A stretch of 14,664 bases of DNA from Oscillospiraceae bacterium (GTDB lineage Bacteria > Bacillota > Clostridia > Oscillospirales > Ruminococcaceae). The translations under genes and the position numbers were made by a program. Within the stretch, counting starts at the first letter, position 1; every line of letters begins with the position of its first letter. The stretch is taken from positions 1 through 14,664 of the forward strand of contig JAHHTZ010000013.1 in the NCBI GenBank assembly GCA_020024285.1, read 5' to 3'. This document shows positions 1 to 7,033 of the stretch, one piece after another. The notes under the pieces were generated by a model. That model worked only from the letters and a program-made list of their open reading frames with translations, ran no database searches and was not told the origin of the DNA.

Positions 1-340
1 AGCTGACGGAGGCGACAGTATTTCCAAGTTTTCACGATATTGGTGGACGCACAAGTTTACGCAATAGGGGGTTTTCGACTATTGGAGAAGTACCGTTACC
101 AAGCGAAAAAGCAAGGTAAAGTACAGGCTTGGTGCTAAGGGGGGTACATAGTTCGCGCAAAGCGCGAACTATTAGGGGGGCAGCGCCCGCCCTTAGATGA
201 GTTTCTTCCCCCATTCTTTGCTCATCCAAAGAATGGGGTCGCTCTTCGCAGGAACTGCGATAAAATATAAACTTTGAAAGCGAAATCTTGCAGAAAACCA
301 TCGTCTATTGATAACCAATAAACCGCCGTTTCAGCAGAAG
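1..340 (+). repeat. Structured intergenic element, copy A (3' part only)
   Basis: This is the 3' portion of the large foldback element found five times in the window; its 5' half lies before base 1. It carries the core strand ATATTGGTGG, the conserved G-run block, the CTAAGG-type hairpin, the hairpin CCCCATTCTTTG / CAAAGAATGGGG (219-241 region), the small arm hairpin TCGCAG-GAA-CTGCGA and the terminal TTCAGCAGAA at 330-339. Compared with the other copies it has an extra perfect hairpin at 148-172. No gene with a plausible ribosome site lies inside. Short open frames exist on both strands but are not preserved between copies. Confidence 0.85.
148..172 (+). other. Extra 11-bp hairpin unique to element copy A
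   Basis: ATAGTTCGCGC and GCGCGAACTAT form a perfect 11-bp stem with an AAA loop. It sits between two G-rich blocks that are joined by only a few bases (TTATCTA) in copies B-E. The related string GGTTCGCGCAAAGCG appears just outside copy B at 4661-4675. It is probably an insertion or an expanded helix in a variable region. Confidence 0.7.
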
Positions 341-375
341 CCCCCGCTCCCTTTGCCAAAACCACCATCCATCAA

Positions 376-420
376 AAACAAACAGAGCCTTTTCCTCTTT
401 GGAAAAGGCTCTGTTTGTTT
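376..420 (-). terminator. Rho-independent terminator after the yolD-like gene
   Basis: A perfect 20-bp inverted repeat (376-395 and 401-420) with a 5-base loop, flanked by T-rich sequence on either strand. It starts at the stop codon of the minus-strand YolD-like gene. It can work in both directions, so it also insulates the gene block from element A. Confidence 0.9.
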
Positions 421-860
421 TACTGCATCTCCTGTGTGCCAAAAATCACACCTTGCAGCTCGATGATCTCCTCAAAGGGGACTGCGATCTCCCCTTCGAG
501 GATCAGCTTCTTCTCGTTGGGGTCCACCTTCTTGGCAGTGCTGCAAACGGTGCGGTATGCGCCGCCTGATTTTCTGCTGTCGGGAACAAAATAAGTCACC
601 GTCAGCTCCGGCTGCATCGCGATGCAGTCGCGCACCATGCACAGCCGGCGGTTGAGCAGCTCCTTGTCGCCGTCACTCAGCTCGATTTTTTCCTGCGTCA
701 ATCGCGCTGTTTCCTTCACCGCATCGTCGTATCCCGTCAGGGCGGCAAACGGCGCAAACTGCGCCGCCCGCTCCTGCATGCTCATGCGCGGATGCTTTCG
801 GGAGGTCGGGTGCGGCAGAAAAAGGAGATCGTCGTAGCGTGAGGTGTTTTTTTCGTTCAT
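420..860 (-). CDS. YolD-like protein, partner of the Y-family polymerase
   Basis: The 146-residue product contains the stretch MSMQERAAQFAPFAALTGYD followed by a charged helix and a beta-rich C-terminal half, which is the pattern I associate with YolD-like proteins of Clostridia. Such proteins are commonly encoded beside Y-family (UmuC/DinB-type) polymerases and are thought to assist or restrain them in SOS translesion synthesis; the exact biochemical role is not established. The ATG at 860 was chosen because GGGGG lies 8 bases upstream in AAAGGGGGACGCTTTG. A GTG start 51 bases further upstream (911) is open but has a poorer site. It lies downstream of the polymerase gene on the same strand, separated by a lipoprotein gene, and ends at a strong terminator, so co-transcription is likely. 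Confidence 0.8.
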   Translation of the reverse strand: MNEKNTSRYDDLLFLPHPTSRKHPRMSMQERAAQFAPFAALTGYDDAVKETARLTQEKIELSDGDKELLNRRLCMVRDCIAMQPELTVTYFVPDSRKSGGAYRTVCSTAKKVDPNEKKLILEGEIAVPFEEIIELQGVIFGTQEMQ

Positions 861-988
861 CAAAGCGTCCCCCTTTGCACGAAAAAAGGCGCGGAGCTTC
901 TGTCTCCACACCTTTTCCCGAATCGATTGGTTTTATTCGGCGCAGCCCTAACACAAACTGCACCGATGCTTCAGCACGTTTCGTGCGA

Positions 989-1501
989 TTAGCCTTTTAC
1001 AGGAGTTGCAGCTTCTGTGGTTTTGCCAGCGTCAGCTGCAGGAGCTGTTGCATCAGCTTTTTTGTCAGCATCTGCTGCCGGAGCTGTTGCTGCGTCTTTT
1101 TTGTCTGCGTCAGCAGGAGCTGTTGCGTCAGCTTTTTTGTCAGCGTCAGCTGCTGGTGCTGCTGCGTCGTCTTTTTTGTCTGCGTCAGCCGGAGCTGCTG
1201 CATCGTCTTTTTTGTCAGCGTCAGCCGGAGCTGCTGCATCGTCTTTTTTGTCAGCGTCAGCCGGAGCTGCTGCATCTTCTTTTTTGTCTGCATCTGCCGG
1301 AGCTGCTGCGTCATCTTTTTTATCTGCGTCAGCCGGTGCTGCTGCATCGTCTTTTTTATCGGTATCAGCCGGTGCTGCAGGCTCTGCAGGAGCTTCTGTT
1401 TTTGGTGGCTCAGTTGGAGCAGGGGTTTCTGCCTTCTGTCCGCAGCCTGCCATAGCAAGAACCATGGATGCACAAAGCGCAAATACGATAAACTTTTTCA
1501 T
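989..1501 (-). CDS. Small secreted lipoprotein with Ala/Asp/Lys tandem repeats
   Basis: The 170-residue product begins with a short basic n-region and hydrophobic core and a lipobox-like MAGC with Cys20 as the likely lipidated residue. It should therefore be exported and anchored to the outer face of the membrane. After a Pro/Thr/Glu-rich spacer (21-45) it consists almost entirely of a 12-residue unit ADADKKDDAAAP, with nine DKK-containing units between about residues 45 and 157. Some units near the C-terminus gain one Ala. No enzymatic domain is present. The low-complexity, highly charged region suggests a flexible wall-spanning spacer, but function is unknown. The start has a good site (GAAAGGAAG, 8 bases upstream). 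It sits between the polymerase and YolD-like genes, an odd location for a surface protein. Confidence 0.85.
   Translation of the reverse strand: MKKFIVFALCASMVLAMAGCGQKAETPAPTEPPKTEAPAEPAAPADTDKKDDAAAPADADKKDDAAAPADADKKEDAAAPADADKKDDAAAPADADKKDDAAAPADADKKDDAAAPAADADKKADATAPADADKKDAATAPAADADKKADATAPAADAGKTTEAATPVKG
1031..1369 (-). repeat. 36-bp in-frame tandem repeats in the lipoprotein gene
   Basis: About nine imperfect copies of a 36-bp unit encode ADADKKDDAAAP. The central copies are almost identical at DNA level; copies nearest the 3' end of the gene are more diverged and one residue longer (39 bp). Because unit length is a multiple of three, gain or loss of units keeps the frame. The opposite strand stays open across the array as a by-product. 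Confidence 0.95.
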
Positions 1502-1734
1502 CTAAAATCTTCCTTTCAACTGCATGTTTCGATGGGGGGCTTCCCCAATCAAACGCATTTCTACACCGAGGTGTATCGTAAAGAGCCAGTCGATCCTTGT
1601 GTCGTACTGACTTGTACATCATACACCCATTGCATTTAAAATACTGCACTAATTTGTTGCAATTTTCTGAACATTTTTTGACGAAGCACGCCGTTTGCGC
1701 CCAATCGGATGCTATATAAAATGGAAGGGAAGCG

Positions 1735-3249
1735 TTATGCCTTGTGTCCGCCGATCTGCCGGTTTCGGTCCATCATGGTTGCGCCCTCCTGCAAATTCAT
1801 GCCCTTGAGGATGGCATTTTTCCCGAATTTTTTCTTGATCCCGATGACTGCCTCCTGCATTTTCCGCTCCCGAAGCTCCTTTTGGCGCTTTTGTTCGAGC
1901 GCTTCGTAGTCCGTAAACAGGTCGAGCTGTTCCACCGCGTCGCGCTCGTGTGCTTCGCGCTCCGTGATCACATGGTTTGCCGAGAGGTTGATGCGCCGCA
2001 CAAGCAGCTCCCCCTCGATGATGCGGTCGTAAAGGTGCAGCACCGCCTCGCTGATCTGCTTTGTGGAGGACGTGTATTGGGGGAGATTCGCCGTGCCGTG
2101 TGCATGCTTTGGGACGCGGCGCCCGTAGGCATCCGTCGTGATCTCCCCGTGGTAGAGCATGCGGCGGTTGGGGTCGGTGAGGTTTTCGATGTCGTACCCC
2201 ACCGTCAAAACGATCTGATCGGTCACAAGCCCCTTGTCCACCAGCTCCAGCACAAGCTGGTCGATCATCTCATGGACGATGAGCCGCGCCTTGTCCGATT
2301 CATACGCACAGTGCAGCACCTGCCCCGCTCCGAGGCTGTTGTTCTGCGGGCGGTAGGACTTGACCTGCGCGATGGTGCAGGGCTCATAGCCCCAGGCGTG
2401 GTCGATGAGAAGCTCCGCATTCACCCCAAACAGGCGGTACAGCAGCTCCTCGTTGTAGTAGTCGCTCGCTTTTCCGACGGAGCAGCGCGCAATGTCGCCC
2501 ATCGTGTAAAGCCCGTGCTCCATGAGCTTCTTTTCATAGCCGCGCCCCACGCGCCAGAAGTCGTGCAGCGGGCGGTGATCCCACAGCGTGCGGCGATAGC
2601 TCTCCTCGGTAAGCTCTGCGATGCGCACGCCGTTTTCGTCAGGGGGGATGTGCTTTGCCACGATGTCCATCGCGATCTTCGCAAGGTAAAGGTTCGTCCC
2701 GATGCCCGCCGTGGCGGTGATGCCGCTGACGCGCAGCACCTCCTGGATGATGCGCTTTGTGAGCTCCTTCGCCGTCATATCGTAGGTGGAAAGGTACTGC
2801 GTGAGGTCGATGAACACCTCGTCAATGGAATAAACGTGGATATCCTGCGGCGAAACGAACTGCAAATACACCTGATAGATCTGCGTGCTGTGCTGCATAT
2901 AGTGTGCCATGCGCGGCGGCGCGATGAGGTAGGAGAGCTTCTTGGAGGGGTCGCGCAGAAGCTCCCCGCGGTCGTGCGATTCTCCGCAGAAGGTGCGGTT
3001 CGGGGCGGCGGTGAGGCGCTCGCTGTTGACGCGGCTGACCGCCTGCTCCACCTCGAAGAGCCTTGCGCGCCCCGGAACACCGCACATTTCCTTGAGCGCG
3101 GGCGAAACGGCAAGGCAGATGGTTTTTGCGGTGCGCGACGCATCCGCCACGACAAGATTTGTGGTCATGGGGTCAAGCCCGCGCTCGATGCACTCCACCG
3201 ACGCATAAAATGACTTGAGATCGATGCAAAGATAGGCATGTTCTCCCAC
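1735..3249 (-). CDS. Y-family translesion DNA polymerase (UmuC/DinB-like)
   Basis: The 504-residue protein is an error-prone polymerase that copies past damaged template bases. The palm has the N-terminal motif CIDLKSFYASVE with catalytic Asp10 and probable steric-gate Tyr15, and the motif YSIDEVFIDL with Asp143-Glu144 as the other metal ligands. A helix-hairpin-helix-like stretch follows (about 230-255), then the little-finger region. QLDLF at 441-445 is a canonical beta-clamp binding motif, and the protein ends in a basic tail. The GTG start at 3249 is supported by AAAGGAGG nine bases upstream; an ATG between the two is out of frame. It forms a likely unit with the downstream lipoprotein and YolD-like genes. 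The length exceeds DinB (about 350) and fits the longer Firmicutes UmuC-type group. No LexA-type box was found upstream. Confidence 0.93.
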   Translation of the reverse strand: MGEHAYLCIDLKSFYASVECIERGLDPMTTNLVVADASRTAKTICLAVSPALKEMCGVPGRARLFEVEQAVSRVNSERLTAAPNRTFCGESHDRGELLRDPSKKLSYLIAPPRMAHYMQHSTQIYQVYLQFVSPQDIHVYSIDEVFIDLTQYLSTYDMTAKELTKRIIQEVLRVSGITATAGIGTNLYLAKIAMDIVAKHIPPDENGVRIAELTEESYRRTLWDHRPLHDFWRVGRGYEKKLMEHGLYTMGDIARCSVGKASDYYNEELLYRLFGVNAELLIDHAWGYEPCTIAQVKSYRPQNNSLGAGQVLHCAYESDKARLIVHEMIDQLVLELVDKGLVTDQIVLTVGYDIENLTDPNRRMLYHGEITTDAYGRRVPKHAHGTANLPQYTSSTKQISEAVLHLYDRIIEGELLVRRINLSANHVITEREAHERDAVEQLDLFTDYEALEQKRQKELRERKMQEAVIGIKKKFGKNAILKGMNLQEGATMMDRNRQIGGHKA

Positions 3250-3291
3250 AGCGGCATTCCTCCTTTTTGGGATGGGTAGTTCCTATATTTT

Positions 3292-3320
3292 ATCATAGTT
3301 TCTCCTGTTTTTCCATTCAC
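3292..3320 (-). promoter_or_regulatory. Weak candidate promoter for the polymerase gene
   Basis: Read on the minus strand, TATGAT (3292-3297) lies 17 bases from GTGAAT (3315-3320). The -10 is good and the -35 poor (3 of 6). It is placed about 45 bases before the GTG start. No GAAC-N4-GTTC box is nearby. Confidence 0.35.
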
Positions 3321-3377
3321 AGCGTGTATTTTGTGCGGCGGATTGCTTTTTATCCGGAAAAATCTTTCGCTGTGCGA

Positions 3378-3406
3378 TTGAAACCGAAGGCGGAACACGC
3401 TATAAT
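3378..3406 (+). promoter_or_regulatory. Strong sigma-A type promoter for the degV transcript
   Basis: TTGAAA (3378-3383), a 17-base spacer and a perfect TATAAT (3401-3406). Transcription would start near 3413, inside or beside a long hairpin, leaving a leader of about 290 bases before degV. Confidence 0.8.
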
Positions 3407-3596
3407 AAGAGATGAGCTTTTCTTTTAGAAAAGCTCATCTCTTACGAGGTTGACGTTTCATGCTCGGCATGAAACGTAACGAGGTTCCCTGCGGGAACCT
3501 CGGCTTAAATCGGGAGATACAGTTCATGCTCGGCTTAGATCGAGAACTACGGTTCATGCAGAGCATAAGCCGTCACGCGTTCCCTGCGGGAACGCG
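3407..3596 (+). promoter_or_regulatory. Hairpin-rich 5' leader of degV
   Basis: Four perfect stem-loops follow the promoter: 16 bp at 3407-3443, 11 bp at 3453-3477 (ACGTTTCATGC / GCATGAAACGT), 10 bp at 3480-3502 (CGAGGTTCCC / GGGAACCTCG) and 9 bp at 3576-3596 (CGCGTTCCC / GGGAACGCG). The last two share the same TGC loop. A weaker GGTTCATGC-type hairpin lies near 3551-3572. None has a T-run directly after it, so they are not simple terminators. I do not recognise a known riboswitch. It may be an untranslated regulatory leader, or a cluster of small palindromic repeats. Confidence 0.6.
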
Positions 3597-3703
3597 GCGC
3601 AAAACTTGAAAGTCCATGCGATGATTCGCTTTTATACATCCCCTGTGGAATGCGTTCTGCGGGGGATATCCCCCAGCGGGAAATCTTGTCGAGGAGGTCT
3701 TTT

Positions 3704-4582
3704 ATGAGTTTCGCAATCTTTACAGACAGCACAGCCAATCTGCCGTCCTCACAGGCGGCACAATGCGGTGTTTCTGTCATTCCTCTTTCCTACACAATGG
3801 ACGGTGTGACGCGCGAATGCACCGATACTGCTGCATTTGACGCACAATCCTACTATGAGGCGATGAAGGCGGGGGCGCAGATCACCACGTCGCAGATCAA
3901 CCCCCAAAAATACATCGACCGTATGGAGCCGGTGCTCAAGGACGGGACCGATATCCTGTTCCTCGGGATTTCCGCGGGCATCAGCGGCTCGTTTACCTCT
4001 GCGCAGATCGCACGCGAGCAGCTTCTGGAGCTGTATCCCGAACGGAGCATTGAGCTTGTTGATACGCTGGGCGCTTCGCTTGGGGAGGGAATCCACGTCC
4101 TGCATGCCTGCCGCTGCCGCGACGAGGGCATGACCCTTGCACAAACGGCGCAGCTCCTGCTCAAGGAGCGTCAGAAGATGTACCAGATTTTCACCGTGGA
4201 CGATCTGATGCACCTGAGAAAGGGCGGCAGACTCTCGAACGCCTCCGCCATCGTGGGGACGCTGCTGAACATCAAGCCCCTGCTCAAGGGCAACGAAATC
4301 GGCAAGATCGTATCGTTTGGGAAGGTGCGCGGACGCAAGGCGGTGCTTGCGGAGATCGCCCGCCGCTACGATGCGCTTGTGGTGAATGCAGAAGAGCAGA
4401 TCGTCGGCATCTCCTACTGCGGCTGCAAAGCGGACGCCGAGCAGCTTGCCTCCTACCTTAAGGAGAACCATCCGCCGAAGGAGATCATGCTCGTTGAGCA
4501 CGAGCCTGTCACCGGCTCCTATCTTGGCATGGGCGGACTCGCCCTGTACTTCATGGGTGACGAGGACGTCCGCCTCAAATGA
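3704..4582 (+). CDS. DegV family fatty-acid-binding protein
   Basis: The 292-residue protein matches the DegV/FakB family, which binds a fatty acid; in FakAB systems the FakB subunit presents it to the kinase FakA for phosphorylation and entry into phospholipid synthesis. Family signatures are visible: FTDSTANLP at the N-terminus (Asp8-Ser9-Thr10), TTSQINP with Thr61-Thr62-Ser63, GISAGISGSFTSA at 88-100, and HLRKGGRLS in the second domain. Length is normal for the family. The ATG at 3704 has GAGGAGG six bases upstream. Upstream are a strong promoter and structured leader, and downstream a clear terminator, so it is a single-gene transcript. No fakA-like kinase gene is in this window, and many Firmicutes carry several DegV paralogues, so the exact role is open. 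Confidence 0.92.
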   Translation: MSFAIFTDSTANLPSSQAAQCGVSVIPLSYTMDGVTRECTDTAAFDAQSYYEAMKAGAQITTSQINPQKYIDRMEPVLKDGTDILFLGISAGISGSFTSAQIAREQLLELYPERSIELVDTLGASLGEGIHVLHACRCRDEGMTLAQTAQLLLKERQKMYQIFTVDDLMHLRKGGRLSNASAIVGTLLNIKPLLKGNEIGKIVSFGKVRGRKAVLAEIARRYDALVVNAEEQIVGISYCGCKADAEQLASYLKENHPPKEIMLVEHEPVTGSYLGMGGLALYFMGDEDVRLK

Positions 4583-4588
4583 TGATGA

Positions 4589-4625
4589 AATCCCCTGATG
4601 CCCTGCGGCATCGGGGGATTTTTTT
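4589..4625 (+). terminator. Rho-independent terminator of degV
   Basis: AATCCCCTGATGCC and GGCATCGGGGGATT pair over 14 bp (one G-U) with a CTGC loop and are followed by seven T residues. It begins seven bases after the degV stop codon. Confidence 0.93.
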
Positions 4626-4733
4626 GTCCTGCAAAAATCCACTTTCTTCCTTATTATAATGGTTCGCGCAAAGCGTTGCTGCAACGGCAGATTTTTATTG
4701 TTGATAGACGGTAATTTCTGCGCAGGGTTCACA

Positions 4734-5479
4734 GCTTCTGCTGAATCGCAGCTTATTGGCTCTCTATATTTGATAATTTGTGCAGGATTTCGCTTTCAGA
4801 GTTTGCATCTTTTCGCACCTTGTGCGATAAGCGACCATATTCTTTGTGTGGACAAAGAATATGGAAAGAAAACCATCTAAGAGAGGGCTTTGCCCTCCCT
4901 TAGCAATCCCTCCCTTAGCTATCGAAGCCTGTTCTTTCAGACAGCTTTGATGCTCAGTAACGCCACTGCACAGCAGACTTGAGAGCTTTTTTTCTTGGGT
5001 GAACCCCTTCTTCCACCGATATGGTACAGACTTAGTCACAATGTCGCCTGTCTTAGTTTTTTATTCATGCAACTTACGGAGGCGACAGCATTTCCAAGTT
5101 TTCACGATATTGGTGGACGCACAAGTCCACGCAATAAGGGGCTGTCAGATATTGAGAAAGCATTAAGTGGTATGAAAAGGCTTCCGTCAAGTACAGACTT
5201 GGTATTAAGGGGGGTTATCTAAGGGGGGCAGCGCCCGCCCTTAGATGAGTTTCTTCCCCCATTCTTTGCTCATCCAAAGAATGGGGTCGCTCTTCGTAGG
5301 AACTGCGATGCGGTAAGATTGTGAAGGCGAAATAACAGTAGCTGCTCACGCATCTACTGTCACGAGAATACCGCAGTTTTCGCAAAGGCTCAAACCGCCG
5401 CATTCTCGGCTCGGTTCGGCAGTTTGTGGGGTACAAACTATCAAATATCGAAAACCAAAACCCCCGCTTCGGCAGAAGC
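4734..5479 (+). repeat. Structured intergenic element, copy B (complete)
   Basis: This is a complete copy, about 745 bp, from TTCTGCTGAA (4736-4745) to TTCGGCAGAA (5468-5477). In order: left arm; small hairpin TCGCAC-CTT-GTGCGA; GCGACC; a 13-bp hairpin (4835-4864); CTAAGAG-type hairpin (4877-4903); core with TGTCGCC / GGCGACA and CCACCGATAT / ATATTGGTGG long-range stems; CTAAGG hairpin (5219-5244); 12-bp hairpin (5257-5286); GGTCGC; small hairpin TCGTAG-GAA-CTGCGA; right arm. The left and right arms are imperfect reverse complements for about 170 bases. A partial extra arm unit lies outside it at 4689-4733. It sits between convergent degV and metQ. The 922 bases between these genes hold only the terminator and this element. 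Confidence 0.9.
5333..5433 (+). repeat. Double-hairpin module inside the right arm of copy B
   Basis: A 101-bp block containing ACAGTAG / CTACTGT (7 bp, extendable) and CGAGAAT / ATTCTCG stems. The same block is at 12333-12430 in copy D and, reverse-complemented, at 14110-14210 in the left arm of copy E. It is absent from the visible arms of copies A and C. Confidence 0.9.
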
Positions 5480-5504
5480 CATAAACCTTCCTGCAAGCAT
5501 CAAA

Positions 5505-6332
5505 CTAAAACACGGGGACCACGGTGTTCCGGTAGGTCTTTTCGATAAACTCCCGAACGGTGTCGCTCGTCAGGGCTTCCACCAACGCCTTCGTTTCGGG
5601 GGTGTCGGATTTGCCCTCCTGCACGGCAAGGACGTTTGCAAAGGTCTGTGCCGCTTCGGATTCGGGGTCCTCCGTCAGCAGGAGTTTATCAATAATGTCG
5701 GCATCGATGGCGTAGTTGCCGTTGATGACAGCAAAGTCCACGTCGGGCAGAGTGCGCGGCAGCTGTGCGGCTTCTGCTTCGAGGATCTTCACGTTGTGCG
5801 GATTTTCTGCGATATCCTGCACGGTGGCGGACAGCCCCGCCCCGTCGCGCAGCTTGATGATCCCGGTCGATTCCAGCAGCTGCAAGGCGCGCGCTTCGTT
5901 GGTGGGGTCGTTCGGTACGGCGATCTCTGCGCCGTCCGGGAGGTTTTCAAGGTCGCTGCTCTTGCCGCCGTAAAGTCCAAGCGGTTCAAAATGGATTTTT
6001 GCGGCCGCTTCGAGCTTCGTTTTGCGGCTGGCGCAAAATTCCTCCAAATACGGCGTATGCTGGAAGAAGTTTGCGTCAAGCTCCCCGCTGTCGAGCGCCA
6101 CGTTCGGCATGATGTAATCCGTAAACGGAACTACTTCGAGCTCGTAGCCCTTTTCTTTGAGCACCGCGCGGCAGGCTTCGAGAATTTCCGCGTGCGGTGC
6201 AGGCGATGCGCCCACCTTGATGGTCGGGAGCGATTTTTCGGAATCGGTCGGCGCCGAATTCGCGCAGCCGAAGCTCAAAAGCAGGGAGCAGGTGCAAAGG
6301 GCGGCAAGGAGTGCTTTTACAGGATGTTTCAT
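5505..6332 (-). CDS. metQ: Methionine ABC transporter substrate-binding lipoprotein MetQ
   Basis: The 275-residue protein is the extracellular receptor of a D/L-methionine importer. It has a signal peptide with Cys23 in LLLSFGC as the probable lipidation site, then the NlpA/MetQ fold: KVGASPAPHAEIL, DYIMPNVALDSGELDANFFQHTPYL (in two adjacent stretches), KLRDGAGLSATVQDI and VDFAVINGNYA. These are characteristic of the family. The ATG at 6332 is preceded by an ACGAGG site about nine bases away. It is the last gene of the metN-metI-metQ unit, 35 bases after metI. I saw no strong terminator before element B. Annotation as methionine-specific is supported by the T-box upstream of the operon. Confidence 0.93.
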   Translation of the reverse strand: MKHPVKALLAALCTCSLLLSFGCANSAPTDSEKSLPTIKVGASPAPHAEILEACRAVLKEKGYELEVVPFTDYIMPNVALDSGELDANFFQHTPYLEEFCASRKTKLEAAAKIHFEPLGLYGGKSSDLENLPDGAEIAVPNDPTNEARALQLLESTGIIKLRDGAGLSATVQDIAENPHNVKILEAEAAQLPRTLPDVDFAVINGNYAIDADIIDKLLLTEDPESEAAQTFANVLAVQEGKSDTPETKALVEALTSDTVREFIEKTYRNTVVPVF

Positions 6333-6367
6333 GATAAAATACCTCGTTCTTTCATTGTTATACGATT

Positions 6368-7033
6368 TTATACGATGCGCCGGTCGATTTTTTTCGAGAG
6401 AAAGGAAAAGACCGACTGGATGATCTGCACGAAGAGAATGAGCAGCACGATGGTGGCTGCCATCATGTCGTACTGGTAGCGGTGGTAGCCGAAGCGGATG
6501 GCGATGTCGCCGAGTCCGCCGGTTCCGCACGCGCCGCCCATTGCGGAATAGCCCATCAGGGTGATGGTGGTGAGGGACACCCCGCGCACGAGCGACGGGA
6601 GCGATTCCGGCAAATACACATGGAGAATGATGTCCCAGGTGGTGGCGCCCATCGTGCGCGCCGCTTCGAGCACGCCGCGGTCAACTTCGCTCAGGGACCC
6701 TTCCACCATGCGCGCCACGAAGGGGACGGCTGCCGTCACGAGCGAAACGATGGCGGCGGTGGGTCCGATGGCTTTTCCTGCCACAAACCGCGTGACGGGG
6801 ATCATCGCGACCATCAGGATGAGAAACGGCACGGAGCGTCCGATGTTGACGATCCACTCGAGCACCGCGTTGATTCTCGGGCGCGGGAGGATTCCGTCCT
6901 TACGTGTGATGACGACGAGCACCCCCAGCGGCAGCCCGAACAGGTAGGCAAACAGTGCGGAGCCAAAGGTCATATAGAGTGTTTCGGCGGTTCCTTTGAG
7001 GAAGAGGGGCAGATTTTCCAAAAGCTGTGTCAT
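6368..7033 (-). CDS. metI: Methionine ABC transporter permease MetI
   Basis: The 221-residue integral membrane protein forms the translocation channel with MetN and MetQ. It has about five hydrophobic segments (near 20-42, 58-85, 92-108, 150-172 and 190-212). The cytoplasmic coupling motif EAARTMGATTWDIILHVYLP (123-142) contacts the ATPase. The family stretch MGYSAMGG...GGLGDIAIRFGY follows. The ATG start overlaps the metN stop as ATGA, and its GGGAGGTC ribosome site lies inside metN, which implies translational coupling. Length is normal for MetI. Confidence 0.93.
   Translation of the reverse strand: MTQLLENLPLFLKGTAETLYMTFGSALFAYLFGLPLGVLVVITRKDGILPRPRINAVLEWIVNIGRSVPFLILMVAMIPVTRFVAGKAIGPTAAIVSLVTAAVPFVARMVEGSLSEVDRGVLEAARTMGATTWDIILHVYLPESLPSLVRGVSLTTITLMGYSAMGGACGTGGLGDIAIRFGYHRYQYDMMAATIVLLILFVQIIQSVFSFLSKKIDRRIV

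Noticed and set aside
839..1639. Cys/Ser/Phe-rich plus-strand open frame across the lipoprotein repeats
   Set aside because: It results from the in-frame 36-bp repeats being open in several frames; the minus-strand frame has a signal peptide, lipobox and ribosome site.
1744..3213. Long plus-strand open frame of 489 codons opposite the Y-family polymerase
   Set aside because: It mirrors the polymerase gene, has no family-like motifs or ribosome site, and the minus-strand protein has a full catalytic set.
4655..4660. TATAAT upstream of element B as a promoter for it
   Set aside because: No convincing -35 at the right distance; equivalent sites were not found before the other copies, so it cannot be used as evidence of transcription.
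4995..5222. Short open frame MGEPLLPPIWYRL... recurring in copies B, D and E (also 11930-12142 and 14418-14612)
   Set aside because: Starts with TTG without a ribosome site, differs in length and C-terminus between copies, and is not kept in copy C. The similarity is explained by conservation of the element itself.
4734..5479. Autonomous insertion sequence
   Set aside because: No transposase or other protein is encoded in any copy, and no target-site duplication was evident by eye at the copy ends.
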